A stretch of DNA of 64,000 bases from Sphingobacterium wenxiniae (GTDB lineage: Bacteria > Bacteroidota > Bacteroidia > Sphingobacteriales > Sphingobacteriaceae), in the NCBI RefSeq assembly GCF_900116225.1, contig NZ_FOZZ01000001.1:1-64000 (forward strand), written 5' to 3'. The notes under the pieces are model-generated. The model worked only from the letters and a program-made list of their open reading frames with translations. It ran no database searches and had not been told where the DNA came from. Each line of letters starts with the position of its first letter. Position 1 is the first letter of the stretch. A program made the translations under genes and the position numbers. Positions 17,363-25,688 of this stretch are shown here, one piece after another.

Positions 17363-18302
17363 ACGTCGTTTTATCAAACAAAGCCTGGCATTAACTGCCG
17401 CAGCGGCTTATACAACTGTACCTGCATGGGCAAAGCCCGAAGGAAAAGAAATCAGGCTTACCATCTTGCATACTAACGATGTGCATAGCCGGATAGAGCC
17501 TTTCCCGATGGATGGCTCACCCTACCAAGGCTTGGGTGGCGTAGCGCGTCGTAGCACTCTTATCAATAAAATACGGCAAGAAGAGAAAAACGTACTGTTG
17601 CTCGATTGCGGTGATATGTTTCAAGGTACGCCCTATTTCAATATGTTTGAAGGACGGCTTGAGCTTGAATTGATGTCCAAACTAGGTTATGAAGCTGGTA
17701 CATTTGGCAATCATGAATTTGACAATGGCTTGCAGGGATTGGTCAAACACCTTGATAAGGCTAATTTTCCGTTTCTCACGGCTAATTACGACTTTAAAGG
17801 CACTGTATTGGAAGGACGAACAAAGGATTTTATCATCCTTGAAAAGGGTGGTATCCGGATCGGGCTAACGGGTATCGGCATTGACGTTACGGGGTTGGTA
17901 GACCCGAATAGCCATAAGGGCATGACTTACCTCGACCCAATTCCTGTGGTCAATCGCATCGCTGCACAGCTCAAACAGGAAAAGAAATGCGACCTGGTTA
18001 TCTGTCTTTCGCATCTGGGTTATAGTTATCAGGACGATAAGGTTTCCGATTTGCGCTTAGCCGCAGAAACCCGAAATGTAGACCTTATTTTGGGCGGACA
18101 TACCCATACCTTTTTAGATGAGCCAACTCTCGTAAGAAATTTGGATGGTGAAGAAGTATGGGTGAACCAGGTCGGGTTTGCGGGCGTTCGTTTGGGCAGA
18201 TTAGATATTTCCTTCAACAAGAAAACGAAGAAGAAAAACCTACAGGCTACGAACTATACAATAGACCACCAAATAATTGCTGATAAAACGATTACTGTCT
18301 AA
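17337..18302 (+). CDS. Metallophosphatase, 5'-nucleotidase N-terminal type, Tat-exported
   Basis: The catalytic half of an UshA-like enzyme. A twin-arginine leader (NRRRFIKQSLALTAAAAYTTVPAWA) is followed by the binuclear metal motifs: ILHTNDVHSRIEPF (Asp-x-His), LLLDCGDMFQGTPY, GNHEFDNG, CLSHLGYSYQ and LGGHTHTFLDEP. Cofactor loading before Tat export is usual for such leaders. Residues 26-300 cover the whole phosphatase domain, and the C-terminal domain is supplied by the preceding gene. Substrate range (nucleotides, UDP-sugars) is inferred from the family. Confidence 0.9.
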   Translation: MEEFVSYNRRRFIKQSLALTAAAAYTTVPAWAKPEGKEIRLTILHTNDVHSRIEPFPMDGSPYQGLGGVARRSTLINKIRQEEKNVLLLDCGDMFQGTPYFNMFEGRLELELMSKLGYEAGTFGNHEFDNGLQGLVKHLDKANFPFLTANYDFKGTVLEGRTKDFIILEKGGIRIGLTGIGIDVTGLVDPNSHKGMTYLDPIPVVNRIAAQLKQEKKCDLVICLSHLGYSYQDDKVSDLRLAAETRNVDLILGGHTHTFLDEPTLVRNLDGEEVWVNQVGFAGVRLGRLDISFNKKTKKKNLQATNYTIDHQIIADKTITV

Positions 18303-18317
18303 AATCATACAGTTGTT

Positions 18318-19523
18318 TTGCGGAGAATAGTTCAACTCTATATTGACTCTTATAAGGGGCTTTCCAAAGAGGCTTGGTTATTGGCATTGGTCATGCTCAT
18401 TAACCGTATGGGCTCTATGGTACTTCCTTTTTTGAGTATATATATGTCCACAGAGTTACATTTTTCCAAGCAACAGGTTGGCATTGTACTCGGATGCTTT
18501 GGTCTCGGATCCGTATTTGGTTCATGGTTGGGCGGCTGGCTCACCGATAGGTTAGGAAGCTTTAAAATACAAGCAACAAGCTTAATATTGACCATTCCAC
18601 TATTTTTATCCCTACCTTATTTTCGAGAGTTTGAGGGATTGGCTGCAATGATTTTTGTTATGACACTTGTAGGTGATACATTCCGACCTGCCAACTCCGT
18701 TGCAGTAGCGCGTTATGCCAAACGTGAAAACCTGACGAGAGCTTACTCTTTGAACCGCATGGCGATCAATTTGGGTTTCTCCATCGGACCTGCCCTTGGC
18801 GGTGCTTTGGCTATGATTTCCTACAATTGGATTTTTATCGGGAATGCATTTGCTGCATTCATCGCGGCAGTTGTGTTTATTTATTTCTTCCATAACCGCA
18901 AGCCCCGGAATGCACATCCTTCCGTGCCAACGCTAAAAACGACCGTCACTACCCAAGACAGAAACGCTTATCTGGATGGTCCTTTCATCGTATTCAATAT
19001 TTTTTGTTGTCTTTTTTCGATGGCATTTTTTCAACTATTGAGCACACTCCCACTGTTTTACAAGGAAGTAATGCAGATGAGCGAAGGCGCTGTGGGAATG
19101 ATTTTAGGATTTAATGGCTTCGTTATTGTTCTCTTTGAAATGATTTTGATTCACGGCATCGAAAAGCGGTTCAGTCCTCGGCAGATTATGATTTACGGTA
19201 CAGCGATTGCTGCACTCTCTTATTTAATGCTCAATGCCCCATTTGGTATCGCTTGGCTTTATTTAGCTATGGCAGTGCTTTGCGTCGGCGAGATGCTGAC
19301 CTTGCCCTTTACAGCAACAATCAGTGCTTCCCGCGCCACACCAAATACACAGGGTGCGTACATGGGCTTCAACTCGCTGTCTTTCGCTTCTGCTATGATC
19401 TTTTCGCCCTACTTAGGCACTTATATTGCCGAGCATTACGGCTACGAAGCTTTGTGGTATTCGTCGGCTATTGTCCTTGCTGTGGTTAGTTTAGGCTTTA
19501 GCTGGATATTAAGGCGGTTCTAA
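18318..19523 (+). CDS. MFS transporter (multidrug-efflux-like), TTG start
   Basis: A 401-residue inner-membrane permease with about 12 helices. The N-terminal stretch IDSYKGLSKEAWLLALVMLINRMGSMVLPFL is typical of Bacteroidota MFS proteins annotated as multidrug transporters. The motif GGWLTDRLGSFK is the canonical MFS loop 2-3 signature. The first in-frame start that leaves the conserved N-terminus intact is TTG at 18318; the next ATG would remove the first helix. It begins 15 bases after the metallophosphatase stop, so it may be co-transcribed. Substrate unknown. Confidence 0.87.
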   Translation: MRRIVQLYIDSYKGLSKEAWLLALVMLINRMGSMVLPFLSIYMSTELHFSKQQVGIVLGCFGLGSVFGSWLGGWLTDRLGSFKIQATSLILTIPLFLSLPYFREFEGLAAMIFVMTLVGDTFRPANSVAVARYAKRENLTRAYSLNRMAINLGFSIGPALGGALAMISYNWIFIGNAFAAFIAAVVFIYFFHNRKPRNAHPSVPTLKTTVTTQDRNAYLDGPFIVFNIFCCLFSMAFFQLLSTLPLFYKEVMQMSEGAVGMILGFNGFVIVLFEMILIHGIEKRFSPRQIMIYGTAIAALSYLMLNAPFGIAWLYLAMAVLCVGEMLTLPFTATISASRATPNTQGAYMGFNSLSFASAMIFSPYLGTYIAEHYGYEALWYSSAIVLAVVSLGFSWILRRF

Positions 19524-19535
19524 TAACAGCAGCTA

Positions 19536-20150
19536 TTACCCTACATTTCGCTCGTATGGCACACGGGTAGCAATCGAACGTCCTAATGTAATTTCATCGA
19601 CATATTCCAGCTCCCCACCAAAAGCAATACCCCGGGCAATCGTACTGATCTGTATATTAAAGTCCTTAAGTTTGCGGTAAAGATAAAATATAGTGGTATC
19701 CCCTTCCATTGTTGCACTTAAAGCTAAGATAACTTCCTTAACTTCAAACTGTTTTATCCGTTCAATTAAAGGTTCTATCTTTAAGTCAGAGGGTCCAACT
19801 CCATCCATCGGCGAAATCAATCCACCCAACACATGGTACACACCTTGATATTGATTGGTATTCTCGATCGCCATTACATCCCGGGTATCTTCCACCACGC
19901 AAATAGTTTGATGATCCCTTTTCAACGAAGCACAAATTTCACATTCTTGATTATCCGAGATATTAAAGCAGGTCTTGCAATACTTGATTTGTTCCTTAAG
20001 CTGATTGATTGCCCCTGTAAAACGAGCGACTTCGCCATCCGACTGCTTCAACAAATGCAGCACCAAACGCAAAGCCGTTTTTTTACCTACACCGGGCAGA
20101 CGGCCAAACTCATCGACAGCCTGTTCCAATAATCGGGATGAAAAGTTCAT
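19536..20150 (-). CDS. recR: Recombination mediator RecR
   Basis: RecR works with RecO to load RecA on SSB-coated single-stranded DNA in gap repair. The 204 residues show the full architecture: N-terminal helix-hairpin-helix (EFGRLPGVGKKTALRLVLHLL), a four-Cys zinc finger (CKTCFNISDNQECEIC), a Toprim domain (ICVVEDTRDVMAIENTNQYQGVYHVLGG) and the C-terminal ARGIAFGGELEYVDEITLGRSI segment. Length is normal. A TAATTTTG box ends 4 bases before the ATG, suggesting a leaderless transcript. Confidence 0.96.
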   Translation of the reverse strand: MNFSSRLLEQAVDEFGRLPGVGKKTALRLVLHLLKQSDGEVARFTGAINQLKEQIKYCKTCFNISDNQECEICASLKRDHQTICVVEDTRDVMAIENTNQYQGVYHVLGGLISPMDGVGPSDLKIEPLIERIKQFEVKEVILALSATMEGDTTIFYLYRKLKDFNIQISTIARGIAFGGELEYVDEITLGRSIATRVPYERNVG

Positions 20151-20154
20151 AATG

Positions 20155-20162
20155 CAAAATTA
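20155..20162 (-). promoter_or_regulatory. Candidate -7 box (TAATTTTG) immediately before recR
   Basis: On the minus strand TAATTTTG ends 4 bases before the recR ATG. With the transcription start usually a few bases after this box, the mRNA would begin at or next to the start codon. Confidence 0.4.
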
Positions 20163-20259
20163 CAAAGATTAACGTAAAATAAAGGTTTTTTGTTTTCCTG
20201 ATACATCCTATTTTTCATGTTTGCCAAATAGACAGATATTTTATATATTGCTTTCATGC

Positions 20260-20283
20260 TAACTATTCCTATTAAAATAGTTA
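20260..20283. promoter_or_regulatory. Inverted repeat upstream of the LOG gene
   Basis: TAACTATT (20260-20267) and AATAGTTA (20276-20283) are exact inverted copies 8 bases apart, ending 27 bases before the LOG ATG. A repressor or activator site is possible; the AT-rich context makes chance occurrence plausible. Confidence 0.25.
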
Positions 20284-20310
20284 ATTTTTAAAGACGTTAA
20301 TTCTGCATTT

Positions 20311-21015
20311 ATGACAAAAGACGATAAAATCAGACATTCATTCGCCAATAAAACCTGGCAAGAAATCAAGGTAAAAGACTCTTGGCAGATTTTTAAAATT
20401 ATGGCCGAGTTCGTCGATGGATTTGAGAAACTCGCAAAAATAGGTCCTTGTGTATCAATTTTTGGTTCAGCACGCACGCATCATGAACATAAATATTATA
20501 AGATGACGGTAGAAATCGCTCGCCTATTGGCTGAGCGGGGCTATGGCGTTATTTCGGGTGGTGGCCCCGGTATTATGGAAGCGGCCAACAAGGGTTCTTA
20601 CGAAGCCGGAGGTAAATCCGTTGGATTGAACATAGAATTGCCCTTTGAGCAATTTCACAACAAGTACATAGACCGCGACAAGCTGCTGGAATTTAATTAT
20701 TTCTTTGTTCGTAAGGTTATGTTTATGAAATACTCTCAAGGTTATATCGTGATGCCGGGTGGCTTCGGAACGATGGATGAGCTGTTTGAAGCCATTACAT
20801 TAATCCAAACAGGGAAAATCGCCCGTTTTCCAATCGTATTGGTCGGAACAGATTACTGGCAAGGGCTTTTTAACTGGGTAGAAAAAACCATGTTAGGAAA
20901 TGCGTATATATCCGAAGAGGACTTGAAACTCTACCGTTTTGTCGATACAGCAGAAGAAGCCGTGGAGCATATCTTCCGTTTCTACGATAAGTATCTGCTA
21001 AAACCAAATTTCTAA
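20311..21015 (+). CDS. LOG-family protein (TIGR00730 type nucleotide phosphoribohydrolase)
   Basis: A Rossmann-fold LOG (Lonely Guy) family protein; characterised members release the base from AMP or cytokinin ribotides. The 234 residues show GPCVSIFGSARTH, the phosphate loop GYGVISGGGPGIMEAANKGSYEAGG and the signature PGGFGTMDELFEAITLIQTGK, which holds the catalytic Arg/Glu surroundings of the family. The length and N-terminal extension (residues 1-45, KIRHSFANKTWQEIKVKDSW) match the longer Bacteroidota subgroup. In vivo substrate is not known. Confidence 0.9.
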   Translation: MTKDDKIRHSFANKTWQEIKVKDSWQIFKIMAEFVDGFEKLAKIGPCVSIFGSARTHHEHKYYKMTVEIARLLAERGYGVISGGGPGIMEAANKGSYEAGGKSVGLNIELPFEQFHNKYIDRDKLLEFNYFFVRKVMFMKYSQGYIVMPGGFGTMDELFEAITLIQTGKIARFPIVLVGTDYWQGLFNWVEKTMLGNAYISEEDLKLYRFVDTAEEAVEHIFRFYDKYLLKPNF

Positions 21016-21016
21016 A

Positions 21017-21058
21017 TAATATCTTTCTGGCAGGTTTCGACCTGCCAGAAAGATATTA
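21017..21058. terminator. Bidirectional terminator hairpin
   Basis: Exact 18-base arms TAATATCTTTCTGGCAGG (21017-21034) and its complement (21041-21058) enclose a 6-base loop. It begins just after the LOG stop and includes the stop codon of the convergent reductase gene. Confidence 0.85.
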
Positions 21059-21853
21059 CGTTCCGCTCTTTTCCTCTTGCCTACTCTTCACAGAAGCGTC
21101 TTCAGCCTCTCCAGCTTTCCAATAAGAAAAAGCATATAATTCTTTATTTGACCAGCCTAACTTTTCTCGGAAATAGTGCCTAAGCTGTTTTACACTGCTG
21201 TATTCGCTTGCAACATAAGCAAAGCGATTCGCTTCCGCAGGTATTTGTACTTTCATTGCCTCTTCTGCTAATGTGCTACCCAATTCCGGGTGAGGATTGT
21301 ATAGCCATTGTACCGTAAAACCGGGATGTTGAACCGCAGGCAATATATCCGCGGTTGAAGCAACTTCAATGATGCAATGCCCTTTAGCTTCCAACGGTAA
21401 GCTTTCCAATATACAAGAAAGCACAGGCAGAGCCGTAGCATCACCAATAAGAAAATACCAGTCTGCTTGGGGGTACAGCGGTTTGCTGACCAGTTTCATC
21501 GCTACGCCTAACGAATCTCCCTCCTTTGCATTCCTTGCCCATGCAGAAGCCGGGCTGCTTTCTCCATGGTCAACAAAGTCGATGGTGATTTGATTTTTTG
21601 TCAAATCTATTGCACGGTGGGTATACGTCCGAACAATGGGCTTTAAATCATCTGAGTCAATGCCCGATGTAGGAAATATGACTTCCGAAGCACTGTCTTG
21701 TGGGATAAAAATCTTGTTGTTTACACCCAGCGTGCATGGGGCAAAATCCTGCGCACCGTCACCCCGTAAGTGGATACGGATATAATGCGGGGTTAATCGC
21801 TCCTTTTGAACAACCTGAAAAACATGTCGTGCGATCTTTACATCCGTTGTCAT
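21056..21853 (-). CDS. Siderophore-interacting protein (FAD-dependent ferric-siderophore reductase)
   Basis: A cytoplasmic flavoreductase that frees iron from imported ferric siderophores (ViuB/YqjH family). The FAD-binding domain covers about residues 10-120 (LTPHYIRIHLRG, IVRTYTHRAIDLTKNQITIDFVDHGESSPASAWA), with RTYTHR being the flavin-binding RxYTxR motif. The NAD(P)H domain follows (WYFLIGDATALPVLSCILESLP) and ends with KQLRHYFREKLGWSNKELYAFSYWKAGEAE. It overlaps the binding-protein gene by 4 bases (ATGA), the last gene of a five-gene iron-uptake unit. Confidence 0.92.
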   Translation of the reverse strand: MTTDVKIARHVFQVVQKERLTPHYIRIHLRGDGAQDFAPCTLGVNNKIFIPQDSASEVIFPTSGIDSDDLKPIVRTYTHRAIDLTKNQITIDFVDHGESSPASAWARNAKEGDSLGVAMKLVSKPLYPQADWYFLIGDATALPVLSCILESLPLEAKGHCIIEVASTADILPAVQHPGFTVQWLYNPHPELGSTLAEEAMKVQIPAEANRFAYVASEYSSVKQLRHYFREKLGWSNKELYAFSYWKAGEAEDASVKSRQEEKSGT

Positions 21854-22797
21854 TTTACCTCCAGCTTCTTCACGATGTCATCCACCATCAAATCGACCGA
21901 TGTCAATCCACCACCGGAAATAAACCATAGATTCGGATCCAAATAAAAGATTTTCTGGTTCTTATAGGCATTGGTCTGCTTAACCAATGGATTTTCGACT
22001 TCACTAAGATTGGCTTTCTTACCGACTACGGCAGAATTTCGGTCCACAATGAAGAGATAATCGGGATTGGCTTCCGCAATAAGTTCATTGGAGACCTTTT
22101 GACCATGTACCGATTCATCTTGCAGTTCCATCACTGGTTTGATATGCAATACATCGTGTATAAAGCCAAAACGGCTCCCCTGACCGAATGCACTGAACTT
22201 ACCATTATTATAAATTAAGAAAAGTGCTTTACTAGAATCTTGTTCAAATCGTTCCTGTGCGGACTTAATTTTCGCTTCCAAAGCTTGCAATTTTTCATTG
22301 GCCACATCTTCCTTATTAACGATAGAAGCCAACAGCATGGTATTTTCCTTAAAGGAAGGCAAGTAATTTTTATTATCCGTACCGATAAAAATGGTAGGTG
22401 CGATATGGCTCAACTCTTCATAGAACCTTTCCTGGCGCGTAGACATTAAGATGAGGTCCGGAGAAACCGCATTGATGGCTTCGAAATCCGGTTCGATAAC
22501 CGAACCTACATCGGCAACATCTGCATTGTTTTTTAACCCATCCAAATATTCAGGCATATATTTCTTCGGAACTCCAACAGGTGTTACCCCCAAAGCAGTG
22601 AGCGTTTCCAAAGCGCCAATATCCAAAGTCACAATACGTGTAGGCAGTTTTTTGATGGGTGTCTTGCCAAGTTTATGGGTTATTTCTACAGAATCTGTTG
22701 TATCACCTGTTTGCTTATTATCCGAGTTACAGGCTGATACAAAAACAGATACAGCAATTATATAAAGTGCTAATATAATTATATTGTGTTTTTTCAT
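21850..22797 (-). CDS. Siderophore ABC transporter, substrate-binding lipoprotein (CeuE/FatB-like)
   Basis: A lipoprotein that captures ferric siderophore and passes it to the permease pair. The ATG at 22797 (MKKHNIIILALYIIAVSVFVSAC, Cys23) is preferred because it gives a proper lipoprotein signal; an earlier in-frame start would run back into the ATPase gene. The class III binding-protein fold is clear: RIVTLDIGALETLTALGVTPVGVPK, VGSVIEPDFEAINAVSPDLILMS, APTIFIGTDNKNYLPSFKEN and the C-terminal SGGGLTSVDLMVDDI. CeuE and FatB relatives bind catecholate or mixed siderophores. Confidence 0.92.
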   Translation of the reverse strand: MKKHNIIILALYIIAVSVFVSACNSDNKQTGDTTDSVEITHKLGKTPIKKLPTRIVTLDIGALETLTALGVTPVGVPKKYMPEYLDGLKNNADVADVGSVIEPDFEAINAVSPDLILMSTRQERFYEELSHIAPTIFIGTDNKNYLPSFKENTMLLASIVNKEDVANEKLQALEAKIKSAQERFEQDSSKALFLIYNNGKFSAFGQGSRFGFIHDVLHIKPVMELQDESVHGQKVSNELIAEANPDYLFIVDRNSAVVGKKANLSEVENPLVKQTNAYKNQKIFYLDPNLWFISGGGLTSVDLMVDDIVKKLEVK

Positions 22798-22804
22798 GTG
22801 TTCT

Positions 22805-23587
22805 TTAAAGGTTAAAGTAATTACAAATTTTTCTATCGTTCTTTTCAATAATGTCAAATGCTATCCCAAAGATTTCATGTAAAATATGTGGGTTGATAAC
22901 CCGATGTGTGGTATCGTTGTAACATATTTTACCATCCTTGAGGGCGATAATATAATCGGAATATTGCGCTGCAAAATTGATTTCATGGATGACAATAACA
23001 ACCGTCTTTCCTAATTCGTCGACCAACCGACGCAGGGTTTTCATGACATGTACCGAGTGTTTCATATCCAGGTTATTAAGCGGTTCATCCAAAAGGATAT
23101 AGTCCGTATCCTGTGCAATAATCATGGCTATAAAGGCTCGTTGACGTTGTCCACCGCTAAGCTCATCAATATACGCATCGGCAAAATCCTGTAAATCAGA
23201 GAATGCAATTGCTTCCTCTACTTTCTGCCAATCTGTTGCAGTCAATCTTCCTTTACTATATGGAAAACGTCCAAAAGCAACCAAGTCCCTAACCGTAAGC
23301 TTCACATCCATCTGATTGGACTGCTTAAGGATGGAAAGCTTTTTCGCCAATTCGCTACTTTTATAGTCTTGTAGCTTCTGCTCCATAAAAAAGACATCCC
23401 CTCCGTCCTGTTTTAACAAACGGCTGAGAATGGAAAGCAAAGTACTCTTTCCGGCCCCATTTGGACCAATAAGTGAAGTAATGGCGTTGTCCTTTATCGC
23501 ACCATCCAGCCCATCAACCACTTTTTTCTTTCCGTATTCCTTGACAATACCTTGAAAGACTAACTTATTTTCTTTCTGGTTCTCCAT
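22805..23587 (-). CDS. Siderophore ABC transporter ATPase
   Basis: The 260-residue nucleotide-binding subunit of the importer. It shows Walker A GPNGAGKST, Q-loop region LKQSNQMDVKLTVRDLVAFGRFPYSKG, ABC signature LSGGQRQR, Walker B YILLDEP and the switch His in VVIVIHEIN. This pattern is typical of the FecE/CeuD iron-chelate group. The gene overlaps the second permease gene by 28 bases and ends 7 bases before the binding-protein start. Confidence 0.95.
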   Translation of the reverse strand: MENQKENKLVFQGIVKEYGKKKVVDGLDGAIKDNAITSLIGPNGAGKSTLLSILSRLLKQDGGDVFFMEQKLQDYKSSELAKKLSILKQSNQMDVKLTVRDLVAFGRFPYSKGRLTATDWQKVEEAIAFSDLQDFADAYIDELSGGQRQRAFIAMIIAQDTDYILLDEPLNNLDMKHSVHVMKTLRRLVDELGKTVVIVIHEINFAAQYSDYIIALKDGKICYNDTTHRVINPHILHEIFGIAFDIIEKNDRKICNYFNL

Positions 23588-24513
23588 ATTAGATACATAA
23601 AATATACACCGCCAATAAAGTTAATAACAATACTGACTGTCGTGGAAAAGCTAAGCACATGTTCTATAAAAAACTGCCCTACAATCAAACAGATGCAGGA
23701 TACAGCGCTACATAACCATACGATATGTATATGCTTCTTAGCCTTAAATAGTTCGTACGTCAGATTAGTCACCAGGATTCCCAAAAATGTGATTGGCCCG
23801 ACAAGCGCTGTAGAAACGGACACCAGCAAAGCAATAATCAGCATGTACAAGCGGATTAATTTATTATAATCCAATCCTAAATTAATTGCATGGTCTTTCC
23901 CCAGAGCAATAACATCTAAGTACTTGATGTAACGAATCGCAATCACCAAAGCAACAAGTAGCGTTCCGGAAGCAATCCCTAACAATTTTACATTCATCTT
24001 AGCGAACGATACGAACATAAAATTCTGCACGATGGAGAATTCGTTCGGATCAATCACCACATGCATAAACTGGCTTAGTGTATTAAACAGGGTTCCCATC
24101 ACCATTCCTAACAGCAAAAGATAGAAGATATTTTTCCGCTGGCGACCAAAGATTAAGAGGTACATAAAAACCGAAAAAAACAACATCAATAATACCGCAT
24201 AGAAAAAGTTTTCCTGCTGGGAAATAACGTTGAAGGCTTTATCACCATAAACATAAACGATAAGCGTCTGGAAAAGAATAAAGATAGACTCATAGCCCAT
24301 AATAGATGGGGTAAGTATCCGATTGTTGGTTATGGTTTGAAAAATAACCGATGAGAATGCCACACTGATGCCTACGATAATCATGGTAGCCAATCGTATT
24401 CCACGACGGCTTAACACGTAATCGATGTTATTCCCCATGTTATAGGTAATGAACAGGATTACCGCAATGACCAGAATAATTAATGTTATTATAATCTTCT
24501 GCCGCTGCTTCAT
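23560..24513 (-). CDS. Siderophore ABC transporter permease 2 (FecCD type)
   Basis: A 317-residue FecCD/BtuC-type permease with about nine or ten helices. Family features include RGIRLATMIIVGISVAFSSVIFQTITNNRILTPSIMGYES and DVIALGKDHAINLGLDYNKL, the cytoplasmic loop that contacts the ATPase, followed by VSTALVGPITFLGILVTNLTYEL. It pairs with the upstream permease to form a heterodimeric channel. It overlaps that gene by 4 bases (ATGA). Confidence 0.93.
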   Translation of the reverse strand: MKQRQKIIITLIILVIAVILFITYNMGNNIDYVLSRRGIRLATMIIVGISVAFSSVIFQTITNNRILTPSIMGYESIFILFQTLIVYVYGDKAFNVISQQENFFYAVLLMLFFSVFMYLLIFGRQRKNIFYLLLLGMVMGTLFNTLSQFMHVVIDPNEFSIVQNFMFVSFAKMNVKLLGIASGTLLVALVIAIRYIKYLDVIALGKDHAINLGLDYNKLIRLYMLIIALLVSVSTALVGPITFLGILVTNLTYELFKAKKHIHIVWLCSAVSCICLIVGQFFIEHVLSFSTTVSIVINFIGGVYFMYLIWRTRKKIS

Positions 24514-25475
24514 TTACTTCTTTTTAAAATCAAGATAAAGAATGTTACCCCGCCGATTATTCCTACGGTCATACCAATCGGAATTTCATACGGGAACACC
24601 AATAAACGGCCAAGAATATCGCAGACCAATAATAATACAGCTCCCATAAAGGCTGTTAGAGGCAAAGCCCGTCTGAGATTGTCACCAATTAACATACTTA
24701 CTACGTTAGGAATGATAAGCCCTACAAAAGGGATAGCCCCAACCGTCACTACCGAAGCGCTCACGACTAAGGATACCGAAAGTAGACCTATATAAACAAT
24801 CGTGTGGTAGGATAATCCCAGATTTTTGGCAAAGCTCTCGCCCATACCTGCAATAGTAAAACGTTCTGCATAGATGTAGCTAATAACAACGACTGGCAGA
24901 ATGATATAAATCGCTTCATACTGTCCTTGCAGCACTGCAGAGAAGTCTCCTAAGAGCCATTCCTGTGTGTTCTGCACAATATTATGCTTAAAAGCGAAAA
25001 AAGTCGATACGGACGCTAATATACTCCCGAACATCAGTCCGACCAAAGGAATAAAGACAGTGTTTTTATGTTTCACCTGTTCGACAAAGAAGATGAACAG
25101 CAGCGCACAGAAGAAAGTAAATACCAGGGCAGATAGCATTCGAACGGTCAACGAGGCTTCGGGAAATAAGATAAAAGCAAACAGTATCCCCATCTTGGCT
25201 GCCTCAAGCCCTCCTGAGGTAGTTGGAGAGACAAAACGATTTTGCGACAACTGCTGCATAATAAACCCGGAGATACTCAGACCTGCACCAACCAATATCA
25301 AAGCCAATGTACGGGGAATACGGCTTATGACAAATACCATAAGTTTATCCTCATCTCCCAATAAGTCCGTAAATCGAATATCCTTCACCCCTGTAAACAA
25401 CGAAATCCATGCTAAAAGCAGGATACACGCTATACAGACAATATAATAGACTAAACGCTGGTTCTTTATCTTCAA
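24510..25475 (-). CDS. Siderophore ABC transporter permease 1 (FecCD type)
   Basis: The first gene of the tight importer cluster. The 321 residues show RIPRTLALILVGAGLSISGFIMQQLSQNRFVSPTTSGGLEAAKMG, the diagnostic N-terminal signature of FecCD permeases, then AGMGESFAKNLGLSYHTIVYIGLL (ATPase-coupling loop) and VTVGAIPFVGLIIPNVVSMLIGDNLRRALP. About nine helices are visible. The gene is separated from the upstream beta-propeller gene by a 178 bp palindromic element, so it may rely on read-through or a separate promoter. Confidence 0.94.
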   Translation of the reverse strand: MKIKNQRLVYYIVCIACILLLAWISLFTGVKDIRFTDLLGDEDKLMVFVISRIPRTLALILVGAGLSISGFIMQQLSQNRFVSPTTSGGLEAAKMGILFAFILFPEASLTVRMLSALVFTFFCALLFIFFVEQVKHKNTVFIPLVGLMFGSILASVSTFFAFKHNIVQNTQEWLLGDFSAVLQGQYEAIYIILPVVVISYIYAERFTIAGMGESFAKNLGLSYHTIVYIGLLSVSLVVSASVVTVGAIPFVGLIIPNVVSMLIGDNLRRALPLTAFMGAVLLLVCDILGRLLVFPYEIPIGMTVGIIGGVTFFILILKRSK

Positions 25476-25494
25476 GTTATTTGTGTATAAAAAT

Positions 25495-25672
25495 GGGGGT
25501 GTTTGAAAAATAAATCGTCACCGTCATTGCGCGGAGGAAGAATAACGACAAAGCAATCTCGTGACAATAAAAATGCAGATTGCTTCGTCGTTGCACTCCT
25601 CCATCGCCAGAGGCGAGGCACGGCGCAATGACGCATTTTTTTACGTTTTGAGCGTCTTTTCCAAACACCCCC
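25495..25672. repeat. Palindromic intergenic element, copy 2
   Basis: Terminal arms GGGGGTGTTTG (25495-25505) and CAAACACCCCC (25662-25672) are exact inverted copies. Inside are GTCATTGCGCGGAGGA, AACGACAAAGCAATCTCG, CAGATTGCTTCGTCGTT and CGCAATGACG, the same core as the copies at 5223 and 53173. It splits the siderophore gene cluster between the propeller and permease genes. Confidence 0.8.
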
Positions 25673-25688
25673 AAGAACCACAAAGGTA

